A stretch of 64,000 nucleotides of DNA, from NCBI RefSeq assembly GCF_029815055.1, contig NZ_JAPPWA010000002.1, forward strand, positions 496,001 through 560,000, read 5' to 3'. A program made the translations under genes and the position numbers. This document shows, in pieces, positions 27,814 through 38,029 of this stretch; within the stretch, counting starts at the first letter, position 1, and each line of letters starts with the position of its first letter. Below the pieces are notes generated by a model. It saw only the letters and a list, made by a program, of their open reading frames with translations. It was not told the DNA's origin and did no database searches. The DNA is from Ignatzschineria sp. RMDPL8A. Lineage in GTDB: Bacteria; Pseudomonadota; Gammaproteobacteria; Cardiobacteriales; Wohlfahrtiimonadaceae.

Positions 27814-28545
27814 GTGAGAGTCATTATTACTGGGTTAATTGCGATCATGTTATCGGCATGTGTTACAACCAACGGTGGTAGCTCCGGCGCAAGTGGGAGC
27901 CGTGGAAAATACGTCACCTACGAAGAGCTCGAAGAGATCGACCGCATCAATTATCAGCTCGGTAAAAGCTATATCGAAAATGCCAACTATGATGTGGCAG
28001 AAGATAAGCTGATGAAGGTAGTCACCAGCGCCCCTAATTTCCCAGAGGTCTATAACGCGCTTGGCGTATTGAGTGAACGTCGCGGACGCTTTACCAATGC
28101 GCTAACTCTCTTTTTTAAAGCGATCGAACTCAATCCCAATTTAGATATTGCCATGCAAAACTATACCCGTCTCCAATGCCGCGAGAACGGAACGGATTCG
28201 CTTGAGATGATCGCCTATCAAGCGCAACATCCTGTATTACGTGCAGGAATCTACACCGGCGTCGCTGAGTGTGCACTTGGGAAAAAATCCTATGATGTCG
28301 CCCTTAAAAATGCGAACCAAGCCATTAATGCCGATCCGAACTACGGTCTTGCCTATTTTAACCGTGCAATTGCGCTCTATCATAAACGCCAATACCGCGA
28401 TGGGTTACAATCGTTAGCAAAATTCCATGATATTAAAGGCTATACTGCGCCAGGCGCTCGTTTAGGGCTCGAAATGGCGAAGAAAGTTAACGATAAAGCG
28501 GAAATCCAAAAGTTCACATATGTGATCGAAACGCAGTTTAAATAA
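27814..28545 (+). CDS. pilW: type IV pilus TPR lipoprotein PilW/PilF
   Basis: Outer-membrane lipoprotein pilotin that helps the PilQ secretin assemble. The 243-residue product has a lipoprotein signal with lipobox LSAC (Cys16), then tandem TPR repeats (about 45-230), among them AEDKLMKVVTSAPNFPEVYNALG (split pattern of an A-B helix pair). Start codon is GTG with GAGGAA upstream. The place between rlmN and rodZ is the usual one in pilus-bearing gammaproteobacteria. No other pilus gene is in the window. Confidence 0.85.
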   Translation: MRVIITGLIAIMLSACVTTNGGSSGASGSRGKYVTYEELEEIDRINYQLGKSYIENANYDVAEDKLMKVVTSAPNFPEVYNALGVLSERRGRFTNALTLFFKAIELNPNLDIAMQNYTRLQCRENGTDSLEMIAYQAQHPVLRAGIYTGVAECALGKKSYDVALKNANQAINADPNYGLAYFNRAIALYHKRQYRDGLQSLAKFHDIKGYTAPGARLGLEMAKKVNDKAEIQKFTYVIETQFK

Positions 28546-28571
28546 TAACGAACAGATAAGAAGTTTAGTCG

Positions 28572-29624
28572 ATGCAAATTGAAGAGTTAGGTGATACATT
28601 ACGGGCCCGTCGGGAAGAGAAGAGCTTCACGATCGAGCAGGTGTCCCGTGCAATCTCATTACGCAGCTCCATTATTGAAGAGCTTGAGCGAGGCGATTAC
28701 TCGAAAATCGATGCGCTCCTCTATACCAAAAATTACTTAAAACGCTACGCCGGCTATTTGGGATTCACGCCCGATGAGATCGAAGCGATGATCGAGAGCA
28801 TTCCAGTCGAAGATAAGAGCTATCAACATTTAAAACTCAACACAGAGATTAAAAATAAAGAGAATCGTCGTAAAAAGAGCTTCATTTTACGCCTCTATTT
28901 CTTTGTGGTGATTCTGATTTTAGCTTCAGTTTATCTCTATTTTACTCTCGATAAACATGGCGATTTCTTTAAAAATGGCATCGCGCCAACGCCTCAAGAT
29001 GAAGCGATTATCGACGAGAGCGACGTGCCTCCACCCTTAACCGAACCGCGCCGTCAAGGCCCATCCGTTTTCACAGAACCGAGCGCCGTTGATCCGCTGA
29101 TTGAGATGAATCGCGGAAAAATGGCCGATGATTCAAACGAGACAGTGGGGGATTACGGATTTACCCGTCCGATCGATGAAACCGTTGAAGCGGAAACAAA
29201 TAATCTAAATGATGCGGATGAACCAAGTCCTGAAATTTTAGCGGAGATTGAAAATATTAAATCCTTGGCCAAGCTTGGCGTGCCGACAAAAGGGATGGGG
29301 AGCAATCAAGAGAGCGTGATCGCGGAAGAGGAAAATCTTCTCTACATTGAGACCAATGATGATTGCTGGATCGGCCTTTATGATGGAAGTGGCAATACGC
29401 CGGTACAAGCGATTGTTAAACCCGGTGAGCCGTTCCGTTTAACTCTGGAAGATCGTCATTTTATTACCAAAAATGGTGAAAAATCGATGCGCCTTAAATT
29501 TGGCAATGGTCGCGCGGTGACGGAACTTCGCGTCAATGGTAAAACCGTCGATCCCGAGCTCTATACACCTCAAGGCAAACGTAATATTATTACCTTCAAC
29601 TTAAATCCTGAAGATTATCAATAA
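28572..29624 (+). CDS. rodZ: RodZ, cytoskeletal cell-shape protein
   Basis: Links MreB filaments to the cell-wall elongation machinery. The 350-residue product has an N-terminal helix-turn-helix of the HTH_25 type (about 6-75), a basic patch (KNKENRRKK), one membrane helix (about 105-125), an acidic/proline-rich periplasmic linker (about 130-255) and a C-terminal DUF4115 beta-domain (about 262-345, with DDCWIGLYDGSG). It lies between pilW and hisS as in relatives, except that ispG, usually next, is missing. Confidence 0.92.
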   Translation: MQIEELGDTLRARREEKSFTIEQVSRAISLRSSIIEELERGDYSKIDALLYTKNYLKRYAGYLGFTPDEIEAMIESIPVEDKSYQHLKLNTEIKNKENRRKKSFILRLYFFVVILILASVYLYFTLDKHGDFFKNGIAPTPQDEAIIDESDVPPPLTEPRRQGPSVFTEPSAVDPLIEMNRGKMADDSNETVGDYGFTRPIDETVEAETNNLNDADEPSPEILAEIENIKSLAKLGVPTKGMGSNQESVIAEEENLLYIETNDDCWIGLYDGSGNTPVQAIVKPGEPFRLTLEDRHFITKNGEKSMRLKFGNGRAVTELRVNGKTVDPELYTPQGKRNIITFNLNPEDYQ

Positions 29625-29636
29625 AAATAGAAAACT

Positions 29637-30911
29637 ATGAGCAAAAAAATTACTGCAATTCGTGGGATGCACGACTGGCTCCCCTCTGAAAGCCACTATT
29701 GGCAAACGATTGAGGCGGAACTGAAAAATCTTTTCACTGAATATGGCTATCTTGAGTTGCGTACTCCGCTCCTTGAAGAGACTCGCCTTTTCACGCGTTC
29801 ACTCGGTGAAGTGACCGATATCGTTGAAAAAGAGATGTATACTTTCCCCGATCAAAATGAGAATTTAAGCTTAACGCTTCGTCCTGAAATGACGGCGGGA
29901 ATCGTGCGTGCGGGTATTGAGCATGGGCTTTTCTATAATCAAACCCAAAAAGTATGGCAAATTGGACCTGCTTTTCGTTATGAGCGTCCTCAAAAAGGGC
30001 GCTATCGCCAATTCCATCAAGCGGATATTGAGATTTTCGGCATTGAAACTCCCGATGCCGATGCGGAAATGCTTGCGATGCTTCACCGTTTATGGAAGCG
30101 TTTAGGCATTGATCAAGAGGTAAAACTTGAGATTAACTCGATGGGTACCGCACCATGCCGTAAGGTATATCGTGAAGCGCTCATCGCTTATTTTGAGCAA
30201 TACCAAGATAAACTTGACGAAGACAGTCAGCGCCGTCTCTATCGCAATCCGCTCCGTATTTTGGATTCGAAAAATCCTGAACTTGACGGCATTATTAAAG
30301 ATGCGCCTCAGCTCATTGATTACCTTGATGAGGAATCAAAAGCTCATTTTGATGATCTTTGTGCCTATCTTGATGCGCTTGGCATCGAGTATATTATCAA
30401 TCCTCGCATCGTGCGCGGAATGGATTACTACACACGTACCGTATTTGAGTGGACCACCGATAAACTCGGCTCGCAAGGCACGGTATGCGGTGGTGGACGT
30501 TACGATAAAATGGTGGAAGAGCTTGGTGGACGAGCCACCCCTGCGATCGGTTTTGGTATGGGCATGGAGCGTCTGATCCTGCTTTGCCAAGCGTGCGAAG
30601 TGGAAGCAAAAGAGATTGCGCCGCTTGTGACCACTGTATTTCTTGGAAAAGAGGCGGAACGTGTTGGCTTAACGCTGGTTGAATCGATCCGTGATGCGAT
30701 GCCTGGTGAGAAAATTATGCTTAATTTAGGTGGCGGCAGCGTCCGTTCACAAATGCGTAAAGCCGATAAGTCAGGCGCGCGCTGGGCATTAATTATGGGT
30801 GAAGATGAGCTTCAAAATGGATCGATTGTGGTGAAAGATCTGCGTGAAGATGGCTCGCAAGAGACCATTTTACAATCAGAGCTCGTCGCATGGTTAAAAA
30901 ACGCAAATTAG
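29637..30911 (+). CDS. hisS: histidyl-tRNA synthetase
   Basis: Class II synthetase charging tRNA-His. The 424-residue product opens with KITAIRGMHDWLP, shows motif 2 RPEMTAGIVRA and FRYERPQKGRYRQFHQ, the histidine-specific RGMDYYTRTVFEW (RGLDYYT-type) and motif 3 GFGMGMERL, with an anticodon-binding domain in the last 100 residues. It begins 12 bases after rodZ. Confidence 0.96.
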   Translation: MSKKITAIRGMHDWLPSESHYWQTIEAELKNLFTEYGYLELRTPLLEETRLFTRSLGEVTDIVEKEMYTFPDQNENLSLTLRPEMTAGIVRAGIEHGLFYNQTQKVWQIGPAFRYERPQKGRYRQFHQADIEIFGIETPDADAEMLAMLHRLWKRLGIDQEVKLEINSMGTAPCRKVYREALIAYFEQYQDKLDEDSQRRLYRNPLRILDSKNPELDGIIKDAPQLIDYLDEESKAHFDDLCAYLDALGIEYIINPRIVRGMDYYTRTVFEWTTDKLGSQGTVCGGGRYDKMVEELGGRATPAIGFGMGMERLILLCQACEVEAKEIAPLVTTVFLGKEAERVGLTLVESIRDAMPGEKIMLNLGGGSVRSQMRKADKSGARWALIMGEDELQNGSIVVKDLREDGSQETILQSELVAWLKNAN

Positions 30912-30920
30912 GAGATCGGG

Positions 30921-31631
30921 ATGAGCCTTAAAGAATTTGAAACCGATGAACAACGTGCCGAAGCACTTGTTGATTGGCTGAAACAAAACAGTAATTTTAT
31001 CTTGCTTTTAGCGGTAGTGATTGTAGGAACGATTGTCGGTCAGAACTATTATCAATCCCATAAAGCGGGGAAAACCGTGAATAATATTGCGGCGCTTGAT
31101 ACGCTTGCGATGGAAAAGGGCACTGAGGGGAATCTCTCTAAAGCGCAATTAACCGAGTTTTTAGATAAAAACAACAACCAAGATCATCAGGCATTAGGCG
31201 TGATGACCGTTGCCGGTGAGCTTGCAAATCGCGGTGAATATCAAGAAGCGAAAGCCCTTTTAACTGGCCTTGATACGCAAAAATTTGATCCAAGCTTAAA
31301 AGCACTCGTTGATTTTCGTTTAGCGAAAGTGTTATTTGAATTAAAGGAATACGATGCCTCGTTAAAGGTTTTAGATGGCATGGATTCAATCTCATTTAGA
31401 GGGCTTGCGCAAGCGTTATCCGGTGATATTCATCTCGCAAAAGGCGATGAAAAACGCGCGATTGCTTCATATGAAGCGGCGTTGACTTCACCGAATGCCC
31501 CGCGTGATGGCGTATTATTAAAACTTGCGCAACTAGCAGGTAGTGAGGCAGGCGAAGCGCCAGTGGATAATACCCCTGTAAATGCGGTTGAGCCAGAAAC
31601 AGAATCAAAAATTGATGCAGTAGCATCGTAA
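30921..31631 (+). CDS. yfgM: YfgM-type TPR membrane protein
   Basis: Inner-membrane protein thought to work with PpiD and the Sec translocon in periplasmic chaperoning. The 236-residue product has the family opening (ETDEQRAEALVDWLKQN), one membrane segment (about 26-43) and a periplasmic TPR region (about 75-205). The last 25 residues are acidic and low in complexity. It stands between hisS and bamB, its usual place. GGAG precedes the start. Confidence 0.9.
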   Translation: MSLKEFETDEQRAEALVDWLKQNSNFILLLAVVIVGTIVGQNYYQSHKAGKTVNNIAALDTLAMEKGTEGNLSKAQLTEFLDKNNNQDHQALGVMTVAGELANRGEYQEAKALLTGLDTQKFDPSLKALVDFRLAKVLFELKEYDASLKVLDGMDSISFRGLAQALSGDIHLAKGDEKRAIASYEAALTSPNAPRDGVLLKLAQLAGSEAGEAPVDNTPVNAVEPETESKIDAVAS

Positions 31632-31702
31632 TAAATACTAATTATTAATACTCACACGATCATGTCGCGAAAGCGCTACAGGAACGAGAAAAGGAGCGAT
31701 TG

Positions 31703-32848
31703 ATGTCGATGAAACGATCCATGGCATTAGCCACATTTGCAGTAGTCACGCTAACAGGGTGCAGTGGCTTGATTTCAGGAAAATCAAACCGCATTCAACC
31801 GACCCCACTCAATCAAGAAGTCCCTAGCCACTTAGCGCAAACCGCGTGGAGTAGCTCAGTGTCAGCGAAAGTTGAAGCAACGTCGGGCAATCGTTTTACC
31901 CTCGGCGTTCAAAATGGACGCTATTTTGTGGCGGGTGATAACGGCATGGTCAGCGCAGTCTCTGAAGGCGGTGGCGTTCTTTGGAATGCAAAAACCGATC
32001 CACTTTATACCGGCGTTGGCGTTGAAGGCGATAAAGTCTTCGTCGGCACCAAACAGGGCGAATTAGTGGCACTCTCAGCCGTTGATGGTAAAGAACTCTG
32101 GCGTAAAGGCTTATATGGCGCAAGCATTGTGACACCCAAAGCACACAATGGCGTTGTTGTTACAGTCACCCAAGGGGGCGCAGTCGAAGCATTTGATAGC
32201 GCAACCGGAGAGGTGAAATGGGCCTATATGATGGCGCCGACTCGCTTTTCAATGCGCGGATCTGCTGAACCGATCGTTTTCCAAAATGATCTCATTGTGA
32301 GTAATGATGCTGGCCAAGTGATTCGTTTTGATGTGCAAACGGGCGCGGTTAAATGGGGCGTTAAAACTTCACGCGTAAGCGATTCAGGTCTTGTTGGTAG
32401 CATGCTCGATATCGATTCCGCACCGCTTGTGGTCGGAAATGATCTCTACGTTGCATCGATTCGCCAAGGCATTAGTAAAATTACTGCACAAGGTCGCCTC
32501 CTTTGGACAAAAGGCAATGGTGTTTATGCGGGGATTGCCCACCACGGCGGGAATATTTTATCCGTTGAAGATGAAGGACGCATCGTTGCACTCTCAACCC
32601 AAAATGGGGATGAAAAATGGGCCAATACCGATCTTTTAGGACGCGGTGTGAGTCGTCCTGTGATCGCAGGTGGAAAACTCGTTGTGGCTGACTTTGAAGG
32701 GTATGTGCATGCACTTGATCCACAAACCGGCCGTCTTTTAAGTTCAACTAAAGTAGGAAACGGTGCATTTTTACCTGATTTAACGGTGATCGGAAATGCA
32801 GTATTCCTCCAAGAAAAAGCAGGGCGCTTAATTAAAGTAGTGCTATAA
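31703..32848 (+). CDS. bamB: BamB, lipoprotein of the outer-membrane assembly complex
   Basis: Eight-bladed beta-propeller lipoprotein that binds BamA and helps fold outer-membrane proteins. The 381-residue product has a lipobox LTGC (Cys20), then PQQ-type repeats with recurring G-x-x-x-A-x-x-x-x-x-G-x-x-x-W patterns (for example LSAVDGKELWRKGLYG and VQTGAVKWGVK). The ATG at 31703 is chosen because AAGGAG lies 6 bases upstream; another ATG two codons on is possible. Confidence 0.94.
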   Translation: MSMKRSMALATFAVVTLTGCSGLISGKSNRIQPTPLNQEVPSHLAQTAWSSSVSAKVEATSGNRFTLGVQNGRYFVAGDNGMVSAVSEGGGVLWNAKTDPLYTGVGVEGDKVFVGTKQGELVALSAVDGKELWRKGLYGASIVTPKAHNGVVVTVTQGGAVEAFDSATGEVKWAYMMAPTRFSMRGSAEPIVFQNDLIVSNDAGQVIRFDVQTGAVKWGVKTSRVSDSGLVGSMLDIDSAPLVVGNDLYVASIRQGISKITAQGRLLWTKGNGVYAGIAHHGGNILSVEDEGRIVALSTQNGDEKWANTDLLGRGVSRPVIAGGKLVVADFEGYVHALDPQTGRLLSSTKVGNGAFLPDLTVIGNAVFLQEKAGRLIKVVL

Positions 32849-32893
32849 TCGCCCCTTTTTATCTTTCACGAATTACATTAGAAGTATATAAGT

Positions 32894-34288
32894 ATGTTAC
32901 CGATTTTTGCTCTAGTGGGGCGCCCGAATGTCGGGAAATCCACCATTTTTAATATTTTAACGCGAACGCGTGATGCGCTTGTGGCCGACCAGCCCGGGCT
33001 TACGCGCGATCGTCAATATGGTCACGGCGTTGTCGGTGATAATCCCTATATGATTTTAGATACCGGCGGATTATCCGGCGATGAAAATCGTATGGATCAG
33101 CTCATTGAATCGCAAGTTTGGAAAGCGGTTGATGAGGCGGATGTGATTTTGTTTGTGGTTGATGGCCGTGAAGGGCTAACCGCATTTGATGAAGATATCG
33201 CCAATCGTTTACGCCGTTCAGATAAGCCTTGCATTGTGGTAGTCAATAAAGCGGAAGGGCAAGATCCTGAGCTGATTATGAGCGATTTCTATGCGCTCGG
33301 TTTAGGTGATATTGTGCCAGTTTCTGCGAGCCACAACCAAGGGTTTATCGAGCTTGTTGATGAAGCGTTTAGCCATATTAATGAAGAAGATTTTGTTGAA
33401 GCGATCGACGAAGAGGATGATATTATTCGTCTTGCGGTATTTGGTCGCCCGAATGCAGGGAAATCAACGCTCATTAACCGTATTTTAGGGGAAGAGCGCG
33501 TGCTCGCCTCTGACGTTGCGGGAACAACCCGTGACAGTATCGAAATTCCCTTTACCATGGAAGATCGCGACTTTATCTTGATCGATACCGCTGGGGTGCG
33601 TCGCCGTGCTCGTGTGTCGGATAAGATCGAAAAATTTAGCGTACTGAAAAGCTTAGATGCCATTGAAAAAGCCAATGTAGTGGTCTTTGTCTTTGATGCT
33701 GAAGAAGGTCTATCGGAGCAAGATGCAACGCTGCTTGGCTATGTGCTCGATTCAGGTAAAGCATTGGTGCTCGCGGTCAATAAGTGGGATACCTTAGAAA
33801 ATGATGATAAAGAGTGGCTCAAGCAGGAGTTTGACCGCCGTTTCGCGTTTGTGGATTTCACCAAACCGATCTTTATCTCAGCGCTACGCGGAACCGGTGT
33901 GAGCCGTGTGCTCCAAGAGGCGATTAAGGCGTACGATTCATCGATGCAGGAGTTTTCTACGAGCGAACTGTCTGACATTTTGGAAGATGCCGTTCGCGCG
34001 CATCAACCGCCGATGGAAAAAGGGTTTGCACCGAAATTACGCTTTGCGCACCAAGGGGGTAAGAATCCTCCGCGCATTATTATTCACGGTAACCGTACCC
34101 AATATGTGAAAGATTCGTACGTGCGTTATTTAAGTAAAACCTATCGCGAAACGTTGGGACTTTACGGAACGCCGGTGCGCATCAATTTCCGCGGGGGCGA
34201 TAATCCTTATGCCGGAAAAGCGCCAAGCCCAACGAAAAAAGAGATCAAACGTGCGGGTAAAGTGCGTTACGGGAAACCGAAAAAATAA
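32894..34288 (+). CDS. der: ribosome biogenesis GTPase Der
   Basis: Essential GTPase with two tandem G domains, needed for maturation of the 50S subunit. The 464-residue product has G1 loops GRPNVGKST (about 8-16) and GRPNAGKST (about 187-195), matching DTGG and DTAGVRRR G3 motifs, NKAE and NKWD G4 motifs, and a KH-like C-terminal domain with a basic tail. It ends the ndk-der housekeeping operon; a foreign-looking gene starts 15 bases later. Confidence 0.97.
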   Translation: MLPIFALVGRPNVGKSTIFNILTRTRDALVADQPGLTRDRQYGHGVVGDNPYMILDTGGLSGDENRMDQLIESQVWKAVDEADVILFVVDGREGLTAFDEDIANRLRRSDKPCIVVVNKAEGQDPELIMSDFYALGLGDIVPVSASHNQGFIELVDEAFSHINEEDFVEAIDEEDDIIRLAVFGRPNAGKSTLINRILGEERVLASDVAGTTRDSIEIPFTMEDRDFILIDTAGVRRRARVSDKIEKFSVLKSLDAIEKANVVVFVFDAEEGLSEQDATLLGYVLDSGKALVLAVNKWDTLENDDKEWLKQEFDRRFAFVDFTKPIFISALRGTGVSRVLQEAIKAYDSSMQEFSTSELSDILEDAVRAHQPPMEKGFAPKLRFAHQGGKNPPRIIIHGNRTQYVKDSYVRYLSKTYRETLGLYGTPVRINFRGGDNPYAGKAPSPTKKEIKRAGKVRYGKPKK

Positions 34289-34303
34289 AATGGGTGAGTA
34301 TAT

Positions 34304-35359
34304 ATGAATATAGTGTTTTCTGCTACAAGGCAGTGGAATCCGGGTGATGAGTTTATTTTAATGGGTGCGATTAACCTCTTAAAAAAACATATATCGGATT
34401 TTAACCCTATTTTATATAATCGAAACCCTCAAATAAGACGTAGTAGACATTTTGATTTTATAAAGATGGTTGATGGATTACTAGGAAAAAATGTGTTAGA
34501 AAAATTCCTAGATAATTCTGTAAAAGAGTATAATCCCATGGATTATGCTGATTTAGTTGTCTTTGCCGGTTCACCTGAGTGGCGTGGAAAAAGAACAATA
34601 AAATTGTATCGATCAATTGTTGAGTATCAAATACCGACCTTCTTTTTGGGGATAGGATTAGGCGCGGGTGGTCAGTTTTCATTTACAGACCAGTATTTTT
34701 CAAAAGATGAGCAGTATGTGTTCAATAATGCGAAGCTTATAACGGCTAGAGATCGATATGCCCGTGAAAACTTACAGCCTTTACCTGTTTATCATTTACC
34801 ATGTCCTGCGCTCTTTTCAAGCACTCAGGAAAAAACGGTTAAACAGGTAAAAAAAGTTGGTTTAATTTATAGCACAAATAAAGCTGCCAATGGAAATAAG
34901 ATTAGCACAGATACATATCATTATATGATGAAAATGTATCAGCAATTATTAGAAAAATTTGGCGAACATTATGAATTTGAATTTATTGCTCATTATATAG
35001 ATGAGCTTTCAGAGTTTAAAAAAGATTTTCCAGATTCTCGCTTGCATTATTCATATGATTCAAAAGATTATTTAGATATCTATAATCAATTTGATTTAGT
35101 TATTGGCTGTCGAGTTCATGGTATTGGCATATCGGCATCGATGGGGATTCCTGGCATGATGATTGCTCATGATAATCGTTCTGATACTGTGCAAGGATTT
35201 TGTGCAGAACTTATCAAAGTGGGTGATAACTTTTCTAAAATTATAGGTATTTTTAATAAAATGGTCGTAGGCATTGAAAGCTATAGTTTAAGTTTGCAAA
35301 AACATAAAATGGAAACGGCTAAAAAGTACTACAGTTTATTACAAAACAGTTTATTGTAA
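34304..35359 (+). CDS. polysaccharide pyruvyl transferase family protein
   Basis: A 351-residue protein with the PS_pyruv_trans pattern: N-terminal NPGDEFILMGAINLL, central FLGIGLGAGG, AKLITARDRYARENL, and the C-terminal signature DLVIGCRVHGIGISASMGIPGMMIAHDNR (in two parts). Such enzymes transfer pyruvate from PEP to a sugar of a surface polysaccharide, though many relatives have no proven substrate. It stands alone, with no glycan genes around it, 15 bases after der and before a terminator, so it must ride on the housekeeping transcript. It is very AT-rich: one 60-base line (34921-34980) counts 23% G+C against 52% in a line of der. This marks it as recently acquired. Confidence 0.75.
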   Translation: MNIVFSATRQWNPGDEFILMGAINLLKKHISDFNPILYNRNPQIRRSRHFDFIKMVDGLLGKNVLEKFLDNSVKEYNPMDYADLVVFAGSPEWRGKRTIKLYRSIVEYQIPTFFLGIGLGAGGQFSFTDQYFSKDEQYVFNNAKLITARDRYARENLQPLPVYHLPCPALFSSTQEKTVKQVKKVGLIYSTNKAANGNKISTDTYHYMMKMYQQLLEKFGEHYEFEFIAHYIDELSEFKKDFPDSRLHYSYDSKDYLDIYNQFDLVIGCRVHGIGISASMGIPGMMIAHDNRSDTVQGFCAELIKVGDNFSKIIGIFNKMVVGIESYSLSLQKHKMETAKKYYSLLQNSLL

Positions 35360-35378
35360 TTTCACTTGCTAATTTAAC

Positions 35379-35425
35379 AAGCCTCGGTGGCGTTATTGTA
35401 AGACGCTCGCTCCCGAGGCTTTTTT
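35379..35425. terminator. terminator after the pyruvyl transferase gene
   Basis: AAGCCTCGG pairs with CCGAGGCTT around a 25-base loop and runs into TTTT. It separates the plus-strand operon from convergent tex. Confidence 0.82.
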
Positions 35426-35475
35426 ATTGTGTGTATTTTAAGATTTCTCTTAAGAGTAATTTACAAGATTAAGGC

Positions 35476-37746
35476 TTAACGCTTTAATCCTTTTAAAGCA
35501 TCGGCAAAAGGATTATTAGAGGGCTTTTCGCTATGACGTTTTGCTTGTTTCCCTTTAGCGGGAACGTAGCTTTTTTGCCCTTTATCGGATGCACTTGCAT
35601 CATCGTTCATGCGCATGGTGAGTTGAATCCGATTGCGGGGAATATCGACTTCCAATACTTTAACCGTTACCACGTCACCAACTTTAACAATCTCATGCGG
35701 ATCTTTGACAAAGCGGTCGGCAAGGGCGCTGATATGGACTAATCCATCTTGATGCACGCCGATATCGACAAAGGCGCCAAAGTTTGCAACGTTGGTTACG
35801 ACACCTTCTAAACGCATGCCTTCTTTAAGGTCTTTGATCGATTCAATGCCCTCTTTAAAGGTGGCAGTGACAAACTCAGGGCGCGGGTCACGGCCGGGTT
35901 TGTCTAGCTCATCAATGATATCTTTAACGGTAGGAATCCCAAATTTCTCGGAGGTAAATTCTTTGGGATTAAGGCTACGCAAAAGTGAGGTATTGCCAAT
36001 TAGTTCATCGATTGATTTGGCGGTTTTTTTCGCGATTGTTTCCACAACCGGGTAAGCTTCAGGGTGAACGGCAGAGCGGTCGAGCGGATTATTGCCACGA
36101 ATGCGTAGGAATCCCGCAGCCAGTTCGAAGGTTTTTGGCCCAAGGCGCGGAACTTTTAATAGCTCTTTACGATTGGTAAAGGCGCCATTTTCATCGCGAT
36201 ATTTGACAATATTTTCAGCCGTTGTATTGTTTAAGCCAGAGACTTGTGCAAGTAGCGGGCTTGAGGCTGTATTAACATCGACTCCCACCGCATTTACACA
36301 GTCTTCCACCACCGAGGCAAGTGATCGGTTGAGCTCGGTTTGATTTACATCGTGCTGATATTGCCCAACGCCGATCGATTTTGGATCGATCTTAACCAGT
36401 TCAGCAAGCGGATCTTGCAGACGGCGAGCAATGGAGATCGCGCCTCGTAACGAGACATCAAGCTCGGGGAATTCTTTTGAGGCAAGTTCAGAGGCGGAAT
36501 AGACAGACGCTCCCGCTTCACTAACGACGATCCGGCTTAAACCTTTTACCACTTTACAGAGTTCGCCTGCGAGTTTATCGGTTTCCCGTGAGGCAGTTCC
36601 ATTCCCGATCGCAATGAGGCTCGGTGAGTGTTTTTGGCAGAGCGCTGCAAGGGCAGTCAGTGAGCCATTCCAGTCATTACGGGGCGGATGGGGATAGATC
36701 GTTGTGGTATCGAGAAGTTTTCCGGTATCGTCAACAACGGCGACTTTACAGCCGGTTCGAATGCCGGGGTCGATCCCTAAAATTACGCGATTTCCCGCAG
36801 GGGAGGCAAGCAGAAGATCTTTTAAATTGCGAGCAAAGACTTTAATCGCTTCCGCTTCCGCCTCTTCACGCATGCGATTAATAAGCTCAAGGGAGAGCGA
36901 GAGATTGAGTTTCGCGCGCCAGCTAAGACGAATGGTATCGTTCAGCCAATCGTGCGGATTGCTAAGGCCAAAGTGATCTTTAATAAAGGTTTGCGGCGTC
37001 TCTTCGATCGGTTCGGGTAAAACAAGGTCGAGCGATAAGATATCTTCATTGCGTCCCCGAAGGAGCGCTAAGGCCCTATGTGAGGGAATGGTTTTAATGG
37101 CCTCACTAAATTCAAAGTAATCTTTATAATTGCTGCCCTCATCGGCTTTTCCATCTTTGACCGATGCGCTAATAACGCCATTGTCCCAGAGATAATTACG
37201 GAGCTTTCCGAGAAGCTCCGCCTCTTCCGAAATGCGATCAATTAAGATAAAGCGTGCGCCATCGAGCACTGCTTTTGTATCGGCAAAGCCTTTCTCTTCA
37301 TCAATATAGGGTGCCGCGAGCGTCTCTAAATCCTCTTGTAGAGTATTTTGAAAGAGCGTTTCTGCAAGCGGAAGAATGCCGGCTTCAATGGCGATCTGAG
37401 CGCGTGTTCGTCGGCGCGGACGATAGGGAAGATAGAGGTCTTCGAGCTCGGTTTTTGTGGTCGCCGCTTCAAGTTTACCGCGAAGCTCATCGGTGAGTTT
37501 TTCTTGAGAGTCGATCGATTCGATAATGGTACTACGGCGATCTTCAAGCTCGCGAAGATAGACAAGGCGCGTCTCAAGTTCGCGAAGCTGCGCATCATCA
37601 AGTCCGCCGGTTACCTCTTTACGATAGCGCGCAATAAACGGAACGGTCGCCCCCTCATCAAGCAGGGTGACGGCAGCGCTCACTTGGGTGACATTTGCGT
37701 TAATTTCACGAGCAATAATGGAGGCAATAGTAGGGATGTTCGCCAT
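35476..37746 (-). CDS. tex: Tex, S1-domain nucleic-acid-binding transcription accessory protein
   Basis: Cytoplasmic RNA-binding protein related to eukaryotic Spt6. The 756-residue product has the standard layout: helical N-terminus ([15 protein letters not shown]), a YqgF RNase H-like domain (about 320-450, with [17 protein letters not shown]), helix-hairpin-helix pairs (about 485-560) and a C-terminal S1 domain (about 640-710, with [28 protein letters not shown] in pieces). The last 40 residues are basic and disordered. It is a single gene with its own promoter region in the 325-base spacer shared with abgT. Confidence 0.95.
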   Translation of the reverse strand: MANIPTIASIIAREINANVTQVSAAVTLLDEGATVPFIARYRKEVTGGLDDAQLRELETRLVYLRELEDRRSTIIESIDSQEKLTDELRGKLEAATTKTELEDLYLPYRPRRRTRAQIAIEAGILPLAETLFQNTLQEDLETLAAPYIDEEKGFADTKAVLDGARFILIDRISEEAELLGKLRNYLWDNGVISASVKDGKADEGSNYKDYFEFSEAIKTIPSHRALALLRGRNEDILSLDLVLPEPIEETPQTFIKDHFGLSNPHDWLNDTIRLSWRAKLNLSLSLELINRMREEAEAEAIKVFARNLKDLLLASPAGNRVILGIDPGIRTGCKVAVVDDTGKLLDTTTIYPHPPRNDWNGSLTALAALCQKHSPSLIAIGNGTASRETDKLAGELCKVVKGLSRIVVSEAGASVYSASELASKEFPELDVSLRGAISIARRLQDPLAELVKIDPKSIGVGQYQHDVNQTELNRSLASVVEDCVNAVGVDVNTASSPLLAQVSGLNNTTAENIVKYRDENGAFTNRKELLKVPRLGPKTFELAAGFLRIRGNNPLDRSAVHPEAYPVVETIAKKTAKSIDELIGNTSLLRSLNPKEFTSEKFGIPTVKDIIDELDKPGRDPRPEFVTATFKEGIESIKDLKEGMRLEGVVTNVANFGAFVDIGVHQDGLVHISALADRFVKDPHEIVKVGDVVTVKVLEVDIPRNRIQLTMRMNDDASASDKGQKSYVPAKGKQAKRHSEKPSNNPFADALKGLKR

Positions 37747-37943
37747 ATCGAAAAGGTTCCTCTCTTCATTTATAGTATTATATTCAGCCCCCCATTATAA
37801 CCATTTTTATTGGCTATTTTTGCTTTTTGGCGTTTGTGAGTTGTATTACGCTTTATCTTGCTTATTTTTTGGCTAATTGGCGGGAAATTTCCATCAAAAA
37901 ATTGCCCTTAAATTGGCTCAAGTCGTCCATTTATCAATGAAAT

Positions 37944-37972
37944 TTGAGTTTTTTATCAAGATAAATTATAAA
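37944..37972 (+). promoter_or_regulatory. candidate promoter of the AbgT-family gene
   Basis: TTGAGT and TATAAA with 17 bases between them, about 100 bases before the start codon. Confidence 0.45.
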
Positions 37973-37995
37973 AGATGGCATGCGCGCCGTTTTCG

Positions 37996-38029
37996 CTTGG
38001 TAACGTACGGGCATGTCGTGATTACCAAG
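37996..38029 (+). repeat. inverted repeat in the AbgT-family leader
   Basis: CTTGGTAA and TTACCAAG face each other across 18 bases, with a GC-richer loop than the surroundings. It may be an operator for a regulator or an mRNA hairpin. A T-run occurs only about 22 bases later, so it is not a plain terminator. Confidence 0.4.
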
